From positions 1 to 58,914 of the IMG/VR virus record IMGVR_UViG_3300037247_000395: DNA of 58,914 bases; one strand, written 5' to 3'. Positions within the stretch are counted from its first letter, which is position 1, and each line of letters opens with the position of its first letter. Shown here piece after piece: positions 25,285 to 35,483 of this stretch. Under the pieces are notes generated by a model. It worked only from the letters and a program-made list of their open reading frames with translations. It was not told the origin of the DNA and did not search any database. The position numbers and the translations under genes are program-made. Source of the DNA: a virus.

Positions 25285-28200
25285 ATGGCCGACTGGCTTC
25301 CCGGCTATAACAAGCGACTTAGGCTTTCGGTTGATTCCAGCCTAGTATCGGCGGACGTTGCAGACTTCACATTGCATCTACGGCTCGCCTCCGATGCGGG
25401 TATCACTAGTGCAGACCTCACGACGATCTTCGATGATCTGAAGTACGTCACCGATGGTGAGTACAAGATCGCGGTAACGCTGGTAGATGGCACGACACAG
25501 ATCGCGGTCGAGATCGCCATGTGGGATTGGGCGAATGAGAAGGCACACCTTTGGGTTGGGCCGGTCGATCTAAGCGCGGGTTCCAGCGTCGCTCTCTATC
25601 TCTACTGGAACGCCTCTCGCTCAGCGAACACACTCTATGTGGGCGATGCCTGGAATAATGATCCGAGTGCACCCTGGGATGCTAGCTATCTAGGTGTCTG
25701 GCACATGGGCGATGGCCCCGCCCTTACCGAAAGAGCAGATGAGCTGAGCGGTCTGCCGACGGATGCCAGCGGTAGCGCAGTCTGGCAGGGCATCGCGGTC
25801 GATGAGGTTGGCGGTAGTTGGTACTTGATTTCAAGTGAGGGGCCTAGTGGCGCAGCAGGTGCCCCTTCGGCCAGCGATGAGAATGTACTACGAAAATATG
25901 GCATCGCTTCTAAGACGGAGCAGGAATACAATGATACTGCGTACACGCCCCAAGTAGATTTCAAATTCTCGACTGGCGCGGTGATTGACGGCAAGCTCTA
26001 CATCACAGTGCGGAGCAATTTGGGCGCGGAGCCAGAGACCTGGGCTCACGTCGCGTCATACAACTTGAGCACGTTAGCGCAGATTGATGATCAAGATGTT
26101 GCCTTCGGTAGCTATGCCTTCCCGGAGGGCGTGGCCAAGCATTCGATAGACGGTGCGACGACCTACTGGTGGGTGATGTTCGGCGGCAGAGGTTCTAGCG
26201 GCACCGCCGATGGTAAGAAATGTGTGTTGGTGCGCTACGACTACCCAGGCTGGGCAAATCCGGTCGCCTACGAGCTGTTCGACAGCATCCCCGCTAACAA
26301 GTTCGGCCTTCAGGATGTCAAATGGATTTCGGACACGGACTTCATCGGCACGATCCATGACTCCGGCCCGCCTCTGAGGCGTGGCTATGTCGAACAGTGG
26401 CATTGGAACGGGAGCGGCTTCGATCATGTCCGCCGCTGGGCAGTGCCGGTAGACTCTGGAGCCAATTTGCTCGGCCAGGGCTTGGTGGACTTGGCCGCTG
26501 ATGCTACTACGTGGTATCTCGCAGGCCGGCATTCGGATCGGCTTGTTGAATGCAAGATGGACCCCCACGTAACATTCGGTTCGCTGCACTGTCCCGACAC
26601 CTCTCCGAACACCGACAAGCCGGATGGACAGAGCTCGGCGGAAGCCACATCTCCGACGCAGCAGGCGGATGATAAGACGGGCTACGGGCAGGACTTCGAC
26701 TTTGCCGCTAGCGAGTACCTGGATTGCGGGCAGAGTTCCAACCTGAATCCTGCTGATGCCTTCACTATCGAGGTGGTGATCTCCGTTGACGCCTTCCAGG
26801 CAGCCGATGGTGGCAGGGATACACTAGTCTATCTGCAACGTGGCATCTATCTACAGGTGCGCGGTGACGGAGCTAACGCCAACAAGGTCGCTGTCTTTCT
26901 GACTGGCGCTGGGGACACGTATTGGTTTTCTAGCGCCCTAAGCACGAGCACGCGCTACACGATCAGGGTGACGTGGGATGGTACGACGGTGCGCCTCTAC
27001 ATCGATGGCGTTGAGGACACGGGCGGTGATTTCCCCGTAACGCAGTCGGGAACAATCAGCTACACGGGAACGGACAAGCATGGCATTGGGGCTGAATTGA
27101 TCCCGCCGAGTGCTCCGTATCGGTTCTTCGACGGTCAGCAAATGGAAGTGCGCGTCATGAATGAGGGGAGGTCCGATGCTGATGCGCTAGCGTCCTACCA
27201 CAACAATGAAGATACCCTGATCACGTGGGCGGCGCTTGAGATAGCACCAGTAATGCCAGGCGGCGGAGTCGTTATCAAGTTCCGCGACCCCTACTCGCCT
27301 CACCGCGAACTCGGCGAGGCCCGCGCCGTGGTAGGCTCTCTAGCCTACGGCTTCGTTCTAAACAGGGCAAGCAGGGCAACATTCAAGATCAGCCGTGGTG
27401 ATGCTCTGGTGAGTAGCAACCCTGACGCCCTGGCACTGGGCCGTATGGTCACGCTAGAGCGCTCAGATGGACTTCTGCCCTGGGTTGGCTACATCACACA
27501 GACGGATATGGATACCGCCGATCCAGAGGCGTCATTTATCTGTACCGATTGGGCGGGTACTCTCTTCGAGAGGGCGCGCACAGCTAAGGGCTGGGCAGCC
27601 CAAGAGCTATCATCGGGTGAGCTCATCAGGCGCGTCCATGAGGAGGCTGACGCTCGTGGCGAGCCGCCGCTACCCTGTGACCTCGATACTGAGGCAGGGC
27701 CGGCCGTTCCCTATACGCCCAAGATGGAAACCTTCTTAGCGTTTCTTCGGGACATGGCCGCGCGTACGGGCTGGGAATGGGCTATGCGTTACAGCGTGGG
27801 GGCGACAGTCGGCGCTACTCTAAAATGGACGGGCAGTATAGGCTTCGATCGAAGCGGCGAGGTGGCGTTTCAACAAGGGCGACACTTCCAGCGGGCAAGG
27901 CTCACGCGTAGCATAGAGGGCCACATCAGCGCAGCCGTGGCCGTGGGCGGCACAGGGGCATTCGGTGCTCGCCCAGCAGCGCAGGTGAACCAAGCGGGTC
28001 GACAGGACAGCGGCATCGCTGCACAGAAAAGCGGCTTCGGGCCTCCGAACTCGCCGGCGCTCGCTGGTACTCGGGTATTAGTGGACCCAGTTGTCACGAC
28101 TACGGATGCACTGCTAGCCTCAGCGCGAAGTACGTTTACCTCGCCGGATTACGTCAAGGAACGGCCAACCCTGTCCATTGTGGAATCCACCATCGACATG

Positions 28201-28341
28201 AAGAAGATCGAGCTGGGCAGCCGGTATAGCGTCAAGTTCACCAGCCTTGATCTGGGCCTGGGGTATGAGCGTGTCGTGCGCGTGGTGGCCATTGACCTCT
28301 CGGAATCGGGTATCATGCAGTTGGTTGTGGAGGTCCAGTGA
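25285..28341 (+). CDS. Multidomain tail-tip protein (DUF2341, propeller-like, LamG, Gp37-like)
   Basis: The 1018-residue product starts with a DUF2341-type domain (about 1-130: WLPGYNKRLRLSVDSS, WDASYLGVWHMGDG). A repeated-strand region resembling a beta-propeller follows (about 165-435), then a LamG/concanavalin-like domain (about 470-650). The C-terminal region (about 665-1018) matches ReqiPepy6 Gp37-like minor tail proteins: FRDPYSPHRELGEA, NRASRATFKISRGD and TDWAGTLFERA. The C-terminus likely anchors in the baseplate while the N-terminal domains bind the host surface. It abuts the previous gene without a gap. Confidence 0.82.
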   Translation: MADWLPGYNKRLRLSVDSSLVSADVADFTLHLRLASDAGITSADLTTIFDDLKYVTDGEYKIAVTLVDGTTQIAVEIAMWDWANEKAHLWVGPVDLSAGSSVALYLYWNASRSANTLYVGDAWNNDPSAPWDASYLGVWHMGDGPALTERADELSGLPTDASGSAVWQGIAVDEVGGSWYLISSEGPSGAAGAPSASDENVLRKYGIASKTEQEYNDTAYTPQVDFKFSTGAVIDGKLYITVRSNLGAEPETWAHVASYNLSTLAQIDDQDVAFGSYAFPEGVAKHSIDGATTYWWVMFGGRGSSGTADGKKCVLVRYDYPGWANPVAYELFDSIPANKFGLQDVKWISDTDFIGTIHDSGPPLRRGYVEQWHWNGSGFDHVRRWAVPVDSGANLLGQGLVDLAADATTWYLAGRHSDRLVECKMDPHVTFGSLHCPDTSPNTDKPDGQSSAEATSPTQQADDKTGYGQDFDFAASEYLDCGQSSNLNPADAFTIEVVISVDAFQAADGGRDTLVYLQRGIYLQVRGDGANANKVAVFLTGAGDTYWFSSALSTSTRYTIRVTWDGTTVRLYIDGVEDTGGDFPVTQSGTISYTGTDKHGIGAELIPPSAPYRFFDGQQMEVRVMNEGRSDADALASYHNNEDTLITWAALEIAPVMPGGGVVIKFRDPYSPHRELGEARAVVGSLAYGFVLNRASRATFKISRGDALVSSNPDALALGRMVTLERSDGLLPWVGYITQTDMDTADPEASFICTDWAGTLFERARTAKGWAAQELSSGELIRRVHEEADARGEPPLPCDLDTEAGPAVPYTPKMETFLAFLRDMAARTGWEWAMRYSVGATVGATLKWTGSIGFDRSGEVAFQQGRHFQRARLTRSIEGHISAAVAVGGTGAFGARPAAQVNQAGRQDSGIAAQKSGFGPPNSPALAGTRVLVDPVVTTTDALLASARSTFTSPDYVKERPTLSIVESTIDMKKIELGSRYSVKFTSLDLGLGYERVVRVVAIDLSESGIMQLVVEVQ

Positions 28342-28439
28342 TGCCGCCTGACCCGAACATGATCGCCAAGCCGGAGGGCTCGTTTCTGCGACTACTGGAG
28401 CGCCTGCGAGATGCTGCCCGAAAGGCTGAGCGCGAATGA
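28341..28439 (+). CDS. 32-residue helical minigene product
   Basis: The start overlaps the previous stop (TGATG). The product is mostly a charged helix (LRLLERLRDAARKAERE). No function is known, but coupling on both sides supports translation. Confidence 0.5.
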   Translation: MPPDPNMIAKPEGSFLRLLERLRDAARKAERE

Positions 28440-28579
28440 GCCCCGAGCGCCCGATTCGAGTGGTAACGCCTAGGCGGTGGATACAGGTTGACCCAGTGCT
28501 CATAGCGCGGCCCGAGGCGCGTGTTGTGCGAGAACTGGTGGCTATCGCCGAGACGCTGGACAGAACGGCGCGAGAGTAG
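28436..28579 (+). CDS. 47-residue minigene product
   Basis: It overlaps the previous stop by ATGA. The product is basic at the N-terminus with a C-terminal helix. Function is unknown; it lies among tail fibre genes. Confidence 0.5.
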   Translation: MSPERPIRVVTPRRWIQVDPVLIARPEARVVRELVAIAETLDRTARE

Positions 28580-29266
28580 ATGGTCGATACGGCTCGGACC
28601 CTTGCTGCGCTGCAAGCGCTCCTGGCTGACAACGTAACAGCCGATATCTCACCTCAGGATGTGCGAGACTTCCTCGCAAGTGTCTTCCCCCAGACCACCA
28701 AGGGAGACCTTCCGGGCATCGCCGCTACGGGTGTCATCGGGCGGCTCGGCATCGGTGCTAATGATACGATGCTGGTGGCGGACTCCGGGCAGGCGTTAGG
28801 GTTCAAGTGGGCGGCAATAGCGGTTTTGGTGGATGGCTCCCGGCCCCTCACAGGTGATTGGGATAACATCGGACGTAGGATTAGGAATACAGGTGTGGCG
28901 GAAGTGGCGGCGGCAGCCCCCGCGACCCCAGCTACAGGGCTGCTTTGGCTTGACACGGATGCTACTGGGACGGGGGGCCTCGGCGTCCTGAACGTCACGA
29001 CGATCACTTCAGACGACACGCTGACGACTTCTCAGACTGTCGTGTTGTGTGACGCCTCCTCTGGGGCTATCACGGTCACGCTGCCAGCGGCGTCCGGGAA
29101 CGATGGGCGGCACTACCACGTCAAGAAGATCGACTCCTCTGGGAACGCTGTCACGATAGACGGGAACGGGAGCGAGACGATAGATGGGGAGACAACACAA
29201 GTGATCACGATGCAATATAATTCCATCAACATCGTATGTGACGGAAGCGCTTGGTATATCTTATGA
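28580..29266 (+). CDS. Putative tail fibre protein
   Basis: The 228-residue product begins with a helical adaptor stretch (ITPQDVRDF-like: DISPQDVRDFLASVF) seen in tail fibres of several siphophages. It continues with a Gly/Thr-rich beta region and ends in a triple-strand-like repeat (SSGAITVTLPAASGNDGRHY, NAVTIDGNG). It starts directly after the previous stop. Confidence 0.68.
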   Translation: MVDTARTLAALQALLADNVTADISPQDVRDFLASVFPQTTKGDLPGIAATGVIGRLGIGANDTMLVADSGQALGFKWAAIAVLVDGSRPLTGDWDNIGRRIRNTGVAEVAAAAPATPATGLLWLDTDATGTGGLGVLNVTTITSDDTLTTSQTVVLCDASSGAITVTLPAASGNDGRHYHVKKIDSSGNAVTIDGNGSETIDGETTQVITMQYNSINIVCDGSAWYIL

Positions 29267-30735
29267 GCCATCTACTTGAACCCAACCTACAGAGAGCAGC
29301 TTTCGGTGAGTTGCTGGTAGCAGAGCCTTCACCAGTTATTCAAGTCCAATTCCCCTACAACATCAACAGCGACCTAATTGAGAGCCGGGAGAACAACGCG
29401 GGCACAATCACAGCGGCTGATGGCATGGCTGTTATTCAGAGCGGGGCGTCGGCCAACTCTGCGGCGCACATGCTCTCGATCGAGCCCTTGAAGTACGAGC
29501 CTGGGCAGGGAGCGCTAGTCAGGTTCACGGCGCTGTTCACTGCCGGGGTTGCCAACTCGACGCAACTTGCTGGGATTGGCGATGTAGGCGACGGGTTGTT
29601 CTTCGGCTTCAACGGCGATGCGTTCTCCATCCTTCGGCGAGAACTTGGTGGGCCGGAGGTTCAGACCGTCACCGTGACAAACGGGGCGACGACAACGAGC
29701 GGGAACATCACGATTACACTAGACGGTGAAACGCGGGTGGTAGCGGTTGTTGAAGATGATACGGCCCGCGAGGTGGCCGTGAAGATCGCAAACGCCGACT
29801 GGACAGACGTTGGTTTAGGCTGGACTGCCTACGTCAACAATGCGACGGTCATCCTGAAGTCGTGGAGCGATGGGGACAAATCAGGCAGCATGTCTTTCGC
29901 AGACACCGATACAACTGGAGTGGCGGCCAGCCTCGCTGAGACTCTGGCCGGTGCGTCCGTATCAAATGAATGGGTAGCACAAGCGTCATGGAACCTCGAC
30001 CTAGCCGACGGCACAGGTACTCTTCCATCCCTTGACCCGACAAAGGGGAACGTCTACCAGATTCAATATCAATGGCTGGGATTCGGCCTTCTGACGTTCG
30101 CCATCGAGAATCCCACTACGGGCAAGTTCATTGATGTCCACCAGATTCGCTATGCCAACGCTAATACCGTGCCGTCTTTGCAGAACCCCACGCTGCCGCT
30201 GCACATCATGGCGAAGAACACCTCGAACACATCGAACCTCACGGTTAAGACTAGCTCCATGGCTGGATTTGTGGAGGGAAAGATTGAGGAAGCTCCGCTT
30301 CACCGGGCTGCTACTGGCGTGAACGCAGCAGTAGCGACGACTGAGATACCCATTCTCTCAATCAGAAACGACGTTGTTCACCAGTCGAAGCTCAACCGTG
30401 TGCAGATAGAGGCAGAGGAACTCTCTGTGGCGACGGAGGGGACGAAGCCTATTATCCTTCGCGTCAGGCTCAATCCTACGCTCACGGGGACGCCCGCCTT
30501 CGCCGCGTATGATGCTGCTGTGTCTGTTGCGTCGGTTGATGTGGCTGCTAGCGGTATTGTTGGTGGTGAGGCCATTCTAACCTTCGCCTTGGGTAAGGCA
30601 GACTCGAAATTGATCAGCCTTAGTGCGCTAAAGGAGAGATTGCATCCAGGGAGCATGGTCACCCTTACCGCTGAAGCCACTAGCGGAAGCGGCCATGAGG
30701 TGGATGTCGCGCTAAGTTGGGGAGAGTTGTTCTAG
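29263..30735 (+). CDS. Baseplate/tail fibre protein
   Basis: The 490-residue product has an N-terminal beta domain resembling concanavalin-type folds ([18 protein letters not shown]), a central domain (about 140-235), and a C-terminal domain with '[19 protein letters not shown]'. Large fibre-like proteins of this type occur in many environmental phages. The start overlaps the previous stop by 4 nt. Receptor binding is possible but unproven. Confidence 0.68.
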   Translation: MSHLLEPNLQRAAFGELLVAEPSPVIQVQFPYNINSDLIESRENNAGTITAADGMAVIQSGASANSAAHMLSIEPLKYEPGQGALVRFTALFTAGVANSTQLAGIGDVGDGLFFGFNGDAFSILRRELGGPEVQTVTVTNGATTTSGNITITLDGETRVVAVVEDDTAREVAVKIANADWTDVGLGWTAYVNNATVILKSWSDGDKSGSMSFADTDTTGVAASLAETLAGASVSNEWVAQASWNLDLADGTGTLPSLDPTKGNVYQIQYQWLGFGLLTFAIENPTTGKFIDVHQIRYANANTVPSLQNPTLPLHIMAKNTSNTSNLTVKTSSMAGFVEGKIEEAPLHRAATGVNAAVATTEIPILSIRNDVVHQSKLNRVQIEAEELSVATEGTKPIILRVRLNPTLTGTPAFAAYDAAVSVASVDVAASGIVGGEAILTFALGKADSKLISLSALKERLHPGSMVTLTAEATSGSGHEVDVALSWGELF

Positions 30736-30736
30736 T

Positions 30737-31657
30737 ATGGCTGTCCTGAAGCTGTGGGATGGAAGCACTTGGTTTGAGGTCCCAGTCGGACCTACCGGCG
30801 CGACCGGCCCTACAGGCCCCCAGGGCACGGCGGGGACGGCTGGTACGGGGCCTACGGGGCCGCAAGGCACAGCAGGCGCAACGGGAGCCCAGGGTCCTAC
30901 AGGGCCAACAGGTTCTCAGGGAACCGCAGGATCGCAGGGCACAATAGGAGCGACGGGCCCAACAGGGCCTACGGGTGCCCAAGGAACGGCTGGCGGGCAG
31001 GGAACTGCGGGGGCCACAGGAACCACCGGCCCCACCGGCGCACAGGGTACGGCAGGTAGTCAAGGAACGCAAGGCACCGCTGGTAGCACAGGTGCCACGG
31101 GGCCAACTGGCGCGCAAGGTACCGCCGGAGCGCAAGGGACTCAGGGAACGGCTGGTGCCACGGGTGGCACAGGGCCTACAGGAAGTCAAGGAAGCCAGGG
31201 AACCGCCGGCTCACAGGGCACCCAGGGAACTGCGGGGGCAACTGGCGCTGCTGGGCCAACTGGCCCTACCGGATCACAGGGAACGGCAGGCTCTAGCCAG
31301 CGCAAGATTCTCATCATGATGGATGGTGGCGGCGAGGTTCTTGCTACCGGCCCACGGCCAGCTATCGATATGCCAAACGTGGCGCTCACCTTGAAGCGTG
31401 GTCGGCTCCTGGCCGACGTGACTGGTAGTATCAAGGTGGACATCTTCGTTGATAGCTATGCCAACCATCCGCCCACCGATGCCGATTCAATCTGTGCCGG
31501 CCACGAACTGGAAATCTCCGGCGCCGACAAGGATGAGGACCAGACGCTCACAGGATGGACAACGACGATGGCGGCGCGTGCTGTCATGCGGATCAACGTG
31601 GATAGCGTTTCAACCATCACCCAATGCACCGTGACGCTGGAGGCCGACCCTACATAA
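30737..31657 (+). CDS. Collagen-like tail fibre protein
   Basis: The 306-residue product has a long Gly-X-Y region (about residues 16-190) with many GPT, GAT, GTA and GSQ triplets, so Thr is very common in the X and Y positions. This should form a stiff collagen-type triple helix. A short N-terminal anchor precedes it, and a beta-rich C-terminal head (about 192-306) probably trimerises. Thr-rich collagen stalks of Bacillus spores (BclA) are glycosylated on Thr. The next gene is a glycosyltransferase coupled by TAATG. Confidence 0.88.
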   Translation: MAVLKLWDGSTWFEVPVGPTGATGPTGPQGTAGTAGTGPTGPQGTAGATGAQGPTGPTGSQGTAGSQGTIGATGPTGPTGAQGTAGGQGTAGATGTTGPTGAQGTAGSQGTQGTAGSTGATGPTGAQGTAGAQGTQGTAGATGGTGPTGSQGSQGTAGSQGTQGTAGATGAAGPTGPTGSQGTAGSSQRKILIMMDGGGEVLATGPRPAIDMPNVALTLKRGRLLADVTGSIKVDIFVDSYANHPPTDADSICAGHELEISGADKDEDQTLTGWTTTMAARAVMRINVDSVSTITQCTVTLEADPT

Positions 31658-33261
31658 TGAAAGACGCCGCCTACTATGACAAGGTCTACCGGGGCGACTA
31701 CGCGGTGGATGAGCAGCGCGTCCAGTTCGTCGCCGAACTCTGCCGAGGTCGGGTGCTGGACATCGGATCCGGCGATGGAGCCTTGGCAGTGGCGCTGGGC
31801 GACGGGCGGCAAGACTTCTACGTGGGCCTAGACTTCTCACGAGAGGCGTGCCTTCGCGCCCAGAAGCGCGCTCCAGGCTTCCCATTCGATGTCCGCGACT
31901 TCCTAGGCAACCGAGGGCTGCCTACGCCGGATGGCCCGTGGGATACCATCGTCCTGGGCGAACTGCTGGAGCACCTAGACGACGCCGCTGAGACCAAGCT
32001 GCTCAAGAAGGTCAAGCGCGCACTGGCACCGGACGGTCGCCTGATCGTCACGACCCCCAACGGCGACGCGGTGCCGGACGCCGCGCACGTCCGCACCTTC
32101 CACCTGAACGGCATGAGCGAAAAGCTACAGCCTCTCGGTGAGGTGTGCGGCCACGCCTACTCGGAACGGTACGTGATCGCCTCGGCTCACCCAGCCGGCC
32201 GGCCCAAGCTCACCGTCGTACTCATCACGAAGAACGAAGAGGAGCTGTTAGGCCAATGCCTAGAGTCGCTACAGGGCGTCTGGGATGAACTCGTGGTCGT
32301 GGACACGGGCTCGACGGATAAGACTATAGAGATCGCCGAGTCCTTCGGTGCCAAGATTGGCCGCTTCCCCTGGATAGATGACTTTGCGGCGGCCCGCAAT
32401 TACGCCGAGAGCCTATGCTCGGGTCACTACCTCTACTGGCAGGACGCTGACGAGATCTTGCTAGAGGGCAAGGAGGCGATGCGGAGGATCGTTGAGGAGG
32501 GCAAGGAGGATGGCCTGTCGCCCAAGCTGATCTTCAAGCGTGACGCGGCTGGCAATGTCGAAACCGACTTCATTCGCCAAGAGCTGTTTCACAAGCATAA
32601 CGGGGCGTGGCGATGGCACGGTGCCGCTCACAACTGGCTGAGCGGGCCTATCAGAACAGCAGCGCCGCAAATCGTAGTCGAGCACCTGAACCGCCCCAGT
32701 GGCGACCGCCCGAACCATAAGGACATCTTCGTGGCGCTGCGAAGCAATCTGAGCAAGGAAGCGCCGGACGAACGGAACCTCTTCTACCTAGCGCGGGAAC
32801 ACCACAATAAGGGGCACCATCACGAGGCGATAGGACTGATCGGGCTCATGCTACAGACGCCTATATCCTGGCCCGTCCAGCGGGCGCGGGGTTGCGTTAT
32901 CGCTGGCATGTGCTGGCAGGCGCTCGGCGACCCAGATGCGGCGGCGCAGGCATACCTCAAAGCCATCGAGATATGCCCGACCGTGGTGGAAGGCTTCTAC
33001 TATCTAGGCAAGTTGCGTTACGAGCAACAGCGGTATGCGGAAGGAGCCACATGGTTCAAGGCCGCGACTATCCCCGAGCCGGGGGGCTTCTTCGTGGACC
33101 GGGACATCTACGAGTGGCGGCGGTACGATCTCCTGGCCGTCTGCCTTCACAAGATAGGGCGCTCAGGGGAGGCGCGGCTGTATGGGGCCAAGGCGCTTTC
33201 GGCCCGTCCGAATGACGAGCAGTTGAAGACAAACATGGCGTATTACGAGGGGGCAGCATGA
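31657..33261 (+). CDS. Methyltransferase-GT2 glycosyltransferase-TPR fusion
   Basis: The 534-residue product has three parts. Residues about 1-165 form a class I SAM methyltransferase, with DIGSGDG near 35-41 and a LGELLEHLDD segment. Residues about 185-370 form a GT-A fold family 2 glycosyltransferase, with LTVVLITKNEEE, VVDTGSTDKT and a catalytic DAD in WQDADEI near 262. Residues about 385-534 form TPR-like helical repeats. The start overlaps the collagen-like gene's stop, so the two are translated together. It may glycosylate and methylate that fibre or another phage protein; a host surface glycan is the alternative target. Confidence 0.88.
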   Translation: MKDAAYYDKVYRGDYAVDEQRVQFVAELCRGRVLDIGSGDGALAVALGDGRQDFYVGLDFSREACLRAQKRAPGFPFDVRDFLGNRGLPTPDGPWDTIVLGELLEHLDDAAETKLLKKVKRALAPDGRLIVTTPNGDAVPDAAHVRTFHLNGMSEKLQPLGEVCGHAYSERYVIASAHPAGRPKLTVVLITKNEEELLGQCLESLQGVWDELVVVDTGSTDKTIEIAESFGAKIGRFPWIDDFAAARNYAESLCSGHYLYWQDADEILLEGKEAMRRIVEEGKEDGLSPKLIFKRDAAGNVETDFIRQELFHKHNGAWRWHGAAHNWLSGPIRTAAPQIVVEHLNRPSGDRPNHKDIFVALRSNLSKEAPDERNLFYLAREHHNKGHHHEAIGLIGLMLQTPISWPVQRARGCVIAGMCWQALGDPDAAAQAYLKAIEICPTVVEGFYYLGKLRYEQQRYAEGATWFKAATIPEPGGFFVDRDIYEWRRYDLLAVCLHKIGRSGEARLYGAKALSARPNDEQLKTNMAYYEGAA

Positions 33262-33842
33262 TCCGCCGCCTACGCTTCGACCCTGAGCGCGAGGACGGCG
33301 GGCCTGATATTGTCATGGCCGCTCGGCTCATGGGCACCGTCCCCAACCCAGCTTACTACCCCGACGCAGTCAGCCTGGGGGCCTACCTTACCGACCCCAC
33401 CGTAAGTGTCTTCCTAGACGACGAGACAGAGCAGTTAGTGATACTGACGTTCCTAGAAAAGCGTAGAGAAGTGCGGCTTAGTCAGGGCCTACCGATACCC
33501 GCGAAGATCAACAGCGTAGGCGGGAAGCCTGTCGTCTCCCTGGCAACTACAGTAGCCGCTACGGCCTCTTTGACGGCGCTCAGGGCGGTTGCTAGGGCGG
33601 CTGAACTCGACATGCTAGCCAAGCACCTCGAGGCGCGAAATTGGCGCTACTGGGGCAAGTTCCAGATCACGAACGCGAACGGGGACACGGTCACCTCGGA
33701 CGGCGGGGAGGCGCTATGCCGTGGCTGGAAGTTGTACGGGTATCCAGACGTGCATATCGGCATAGGCAGCGACGGGCAATTTTCAATGTGGACAACCCTG
33801 GCAGAGGCCACGACCTCTGTGCTGCCGGGGGTGACGCCCTGA
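33258..33842 (+). CDS. Hypothetical tail-region protein
   Basis: The 194-residue product has a central Ala/Thr-rich segment (about 90-120) flanked by beta-rich parts. It overlaps both neighbours. No domain is recognised. Position suggests a fibre or chaperone component. Confidence 0.6.
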   Translation: MIRRLRFDPEREDGGPDIVMAARLMGTVPNPAYYPDAVSLGAYLTDPTVSVFLDDETEQLVILTFLEKRREVRLSQGLPIPAKINSVGGKPVVSLATTVAATASLTALRAVARAAELDMLAKHLEARNWRYWGKFQITNANGDTVTSDGGEALCRGWKLYGYPDVHIGIGSDGQFSMWTTLAEATTSVLPGVTP

Positions 33843-35023
33843 TGGCATACGTCGAGCGGGCTGGGTTGGGGCCGACGTTCCTGGAAGTGCAGATGCTCAA
33901 GAGCGATGCCCAGACTACGTCAGCCCTGATTGTGGCGACTACTGACGACGATGCCGAAGCACCTCCTGTAACCAACTGCTACTGGATTAAAGAAGCACCG
34001 GGCTTGGCTGCCCATGCGTTTACTGTAGGACCGGGGGCGCTGCCAGTGCCAACCCCTCTCAACTTTGAGTGGCCCGTCTGTGCGGCGCACCGGATCGAGG
34101 CGGTAGTAGATTTCGGGTTGGGGCCGGAGGAGAACGTTTGCAGATTTGACATGGATGGCGGGGGCGGCTTCTGCACCACAAAATACGACCCGCAAAGCAA
34201 CACCACATTCCGGTATCGGCTCACGCAGCAGGGCGGCAATAACGCTTACGGCTCAGCACGCGACACGAATGTAAGTCGCAGTCTCCGCTGGCAGTTCGAT
34301 GGAACCAACTACAAGCTCTGGGTAGATGGTGTCTTGGACATCTCGATTGGCGTCACTGATATGCCCCTCAACTTCCTCCATGTCGGCACCAACATTGTCA
34401 ACGCAAAGCAATACTGGTGCGGTCTTGGCTGGCGGGGTAGTGACGATGAAGCCGACCGGCCCAACACGACGCCAACAATCGAGGGCTCTAACCCGAAGGG
34501 CGACAACGAATCAGCCTCCTTCTCGGACGAGAACTGCAACGGCGCGGACGGGGCTGGTACTTGGCCGGACTGGGATGATGACGGGGCCGACGACAGCAAC
34601 ACCGCGATTGCTATGTGCGACGATGCCAACACGGCTGCGTCCGAGACCTCGGACATGGACGACATTGTAATGGACGACCCCGATCTTGTTGTCCTACGCC
34701 AGTTGGGCGCAGCAATCTTTGGTGGAAAGACTGGCGCAACCTTCGCTCGAATTATCAATGGCGATATGACGCCTAAAATCTCTGAGGCCGTGCACACCAA
34801 CGTCTCCAACACGAGCTTTCGTGGCTACTCTCGCGCGTTCCCGCTTGACGCGAACGGAGACGCCTGGACGAAGCTGCGGGTAAACGACACGAACGCGGGT
34901 ATCCGTGCCCTCGGTACTAACGACGAAAGCACCGCTTGGGCGATGAACCGGATGGAGACGTTCAAGTGGGGCGACGACCCGCCAGCAGTGGGCAAGCCAT
35001 CTACGCAGGCGTTGATAATCTGA
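33842..35023 (+). CDS. Putative lectin-like tail protein
   Basis: The 393-residue product has a jelly-roll-like half (about 30-205, with FRYRLTQQGGNNAYGS, WQFDGTNYKLWVDGV and HVGTNIVN), then an Asp/Ser-rich linker with two Cys, and a beta-rich C-terminal part. It may bind glycans on the host cell. It ends at the start of the lysis region. Confidence 0.65.
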   Translation: MAYVERAGLGPTFLEVQMLKSDAQTTSALIVATTDDDAEAPPVTNCYWIKEAPGLAAHAFTVGPGALPVPTPLNFEWPVCAAHRIEAVVDFGLGPEENVCRFDMDGGGGFCTTKYDPQSNTTFRYRLTQQGGNNAYGSARDTNVSRSLRWQFDGTNYKLWVDGVLDISIGVTDMPLNFLHVGTNIVNAKQYWCGLGWRGSDDEADRPNTTPTIEGSNPKGDNESASFSDENCNGADGAGTWPDWDDDGADDSNTAIAMCDDANTAASETSDMDDIVMDDPDLVVLRQLGAAIFGGKTGATFARIINGDMTPKISEAVHTNVSNTSFRGYSRAFPLDANGDAWTKLRVNDTNAGIRALGTNDESTAWAMNRMETFKWGDDPPAVGKPSTQALII

Positions 35024-35127
35024 TGACCTGGCGCGAGAAGGCGCTGCTATTTCTAACAGGGTTGGCCATTATGGCCGTACTCTTTGGCGCTGCCCTGGTA
35101 ATCGGGGTGCTGCTCTGGATAAGCTAG
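35023..35127 (+). CDS. Single-pass membrane protein, holin candidate
   Basis: The 34-residue product is almost wholly one transmembrane helix (about residues 8-33) after an MTWREK N-terminus. It overlaps the previous stop (TGATG) and lies just before the lysis genes. It may be a holin or pinholin. Confidence 0.58.
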   Translation: MTWREKALLFLTGLAIMAVLFGAALVIGVLLWIS

Positions 35128-35139
35128 GAAGGACGAAGC

Positions 35140-35403
35140 ATGGAGAATGAGATAATCGCCAGCCTCGGAACGATCATCGTCGCCCTCGGTGGTGCGCTAG
35201 GCTGGCAGCAGCGGCGCAACGGAAAGAACGGCAATCCAGGTATCGGTGCCCATCTCGCGCGGCTTGAAACCTTGGCAGAGCAACAGGTGAGAGCGACGGA
35301 GCAAGCCAGCATAGCTCTCACGGCCATCCAGGTGACGCTCGCCACGCTTGAGGCAACGGTGGGGACCTGCGGTGCGGTTCAGGTGAGACAGCGAGGAGGT
35401 TGA
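35140..35403 (+). CDS. Membrane-anchored helical protein, holin-like
   Basis: The 87-residue product has an N-terminal transmembrane helix (about 5-22), a basic stop-transfer patch (RRNGKNG) and a long amphipathic helix. This layout is common in small phage holins. A GGAAGGA ribosome site precedes the ATG. It is the best holin candidate by size and context. Confidence 0.62.
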   Translation: MENEIIASLGTIIVALGGALGWQQRRNGKNGNPGIGAHLARLETLAEQQVRATEQASIALTAIQVTLATLEATVGTCGAVQVRQRGG

Positions 35404-35405
35404 CC

Positions 35406-35483
35406 ATGCTGTGCTGGTGGATCGCGGTGGCCTACACAGTGATGATGCTCCTGCCTGAGCTGCTGGCGTGGGGGGTGCTGTGA
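35406..35483 (+). CDS. 25-residue membrane peptide
   Basis: ATG to TGA encodes a very hydrophobic peptide with three Trp residues. Its stop overlaps the GTG of the amidase. GAGGAGG lies just upstream. It may be a small lysis accessory or antiholin. Confidence 0.5.
   Translation: MLCWWIAVAYTVMMLLPELLAWGVL

Noticed and set aside
30680-31319. Minus-strand and alternative-frame open frames over the collagen-like gene
   Set aside because: Repetitive Gly-X-Y codons keep the other frames free of stops; they carry no independent signal.
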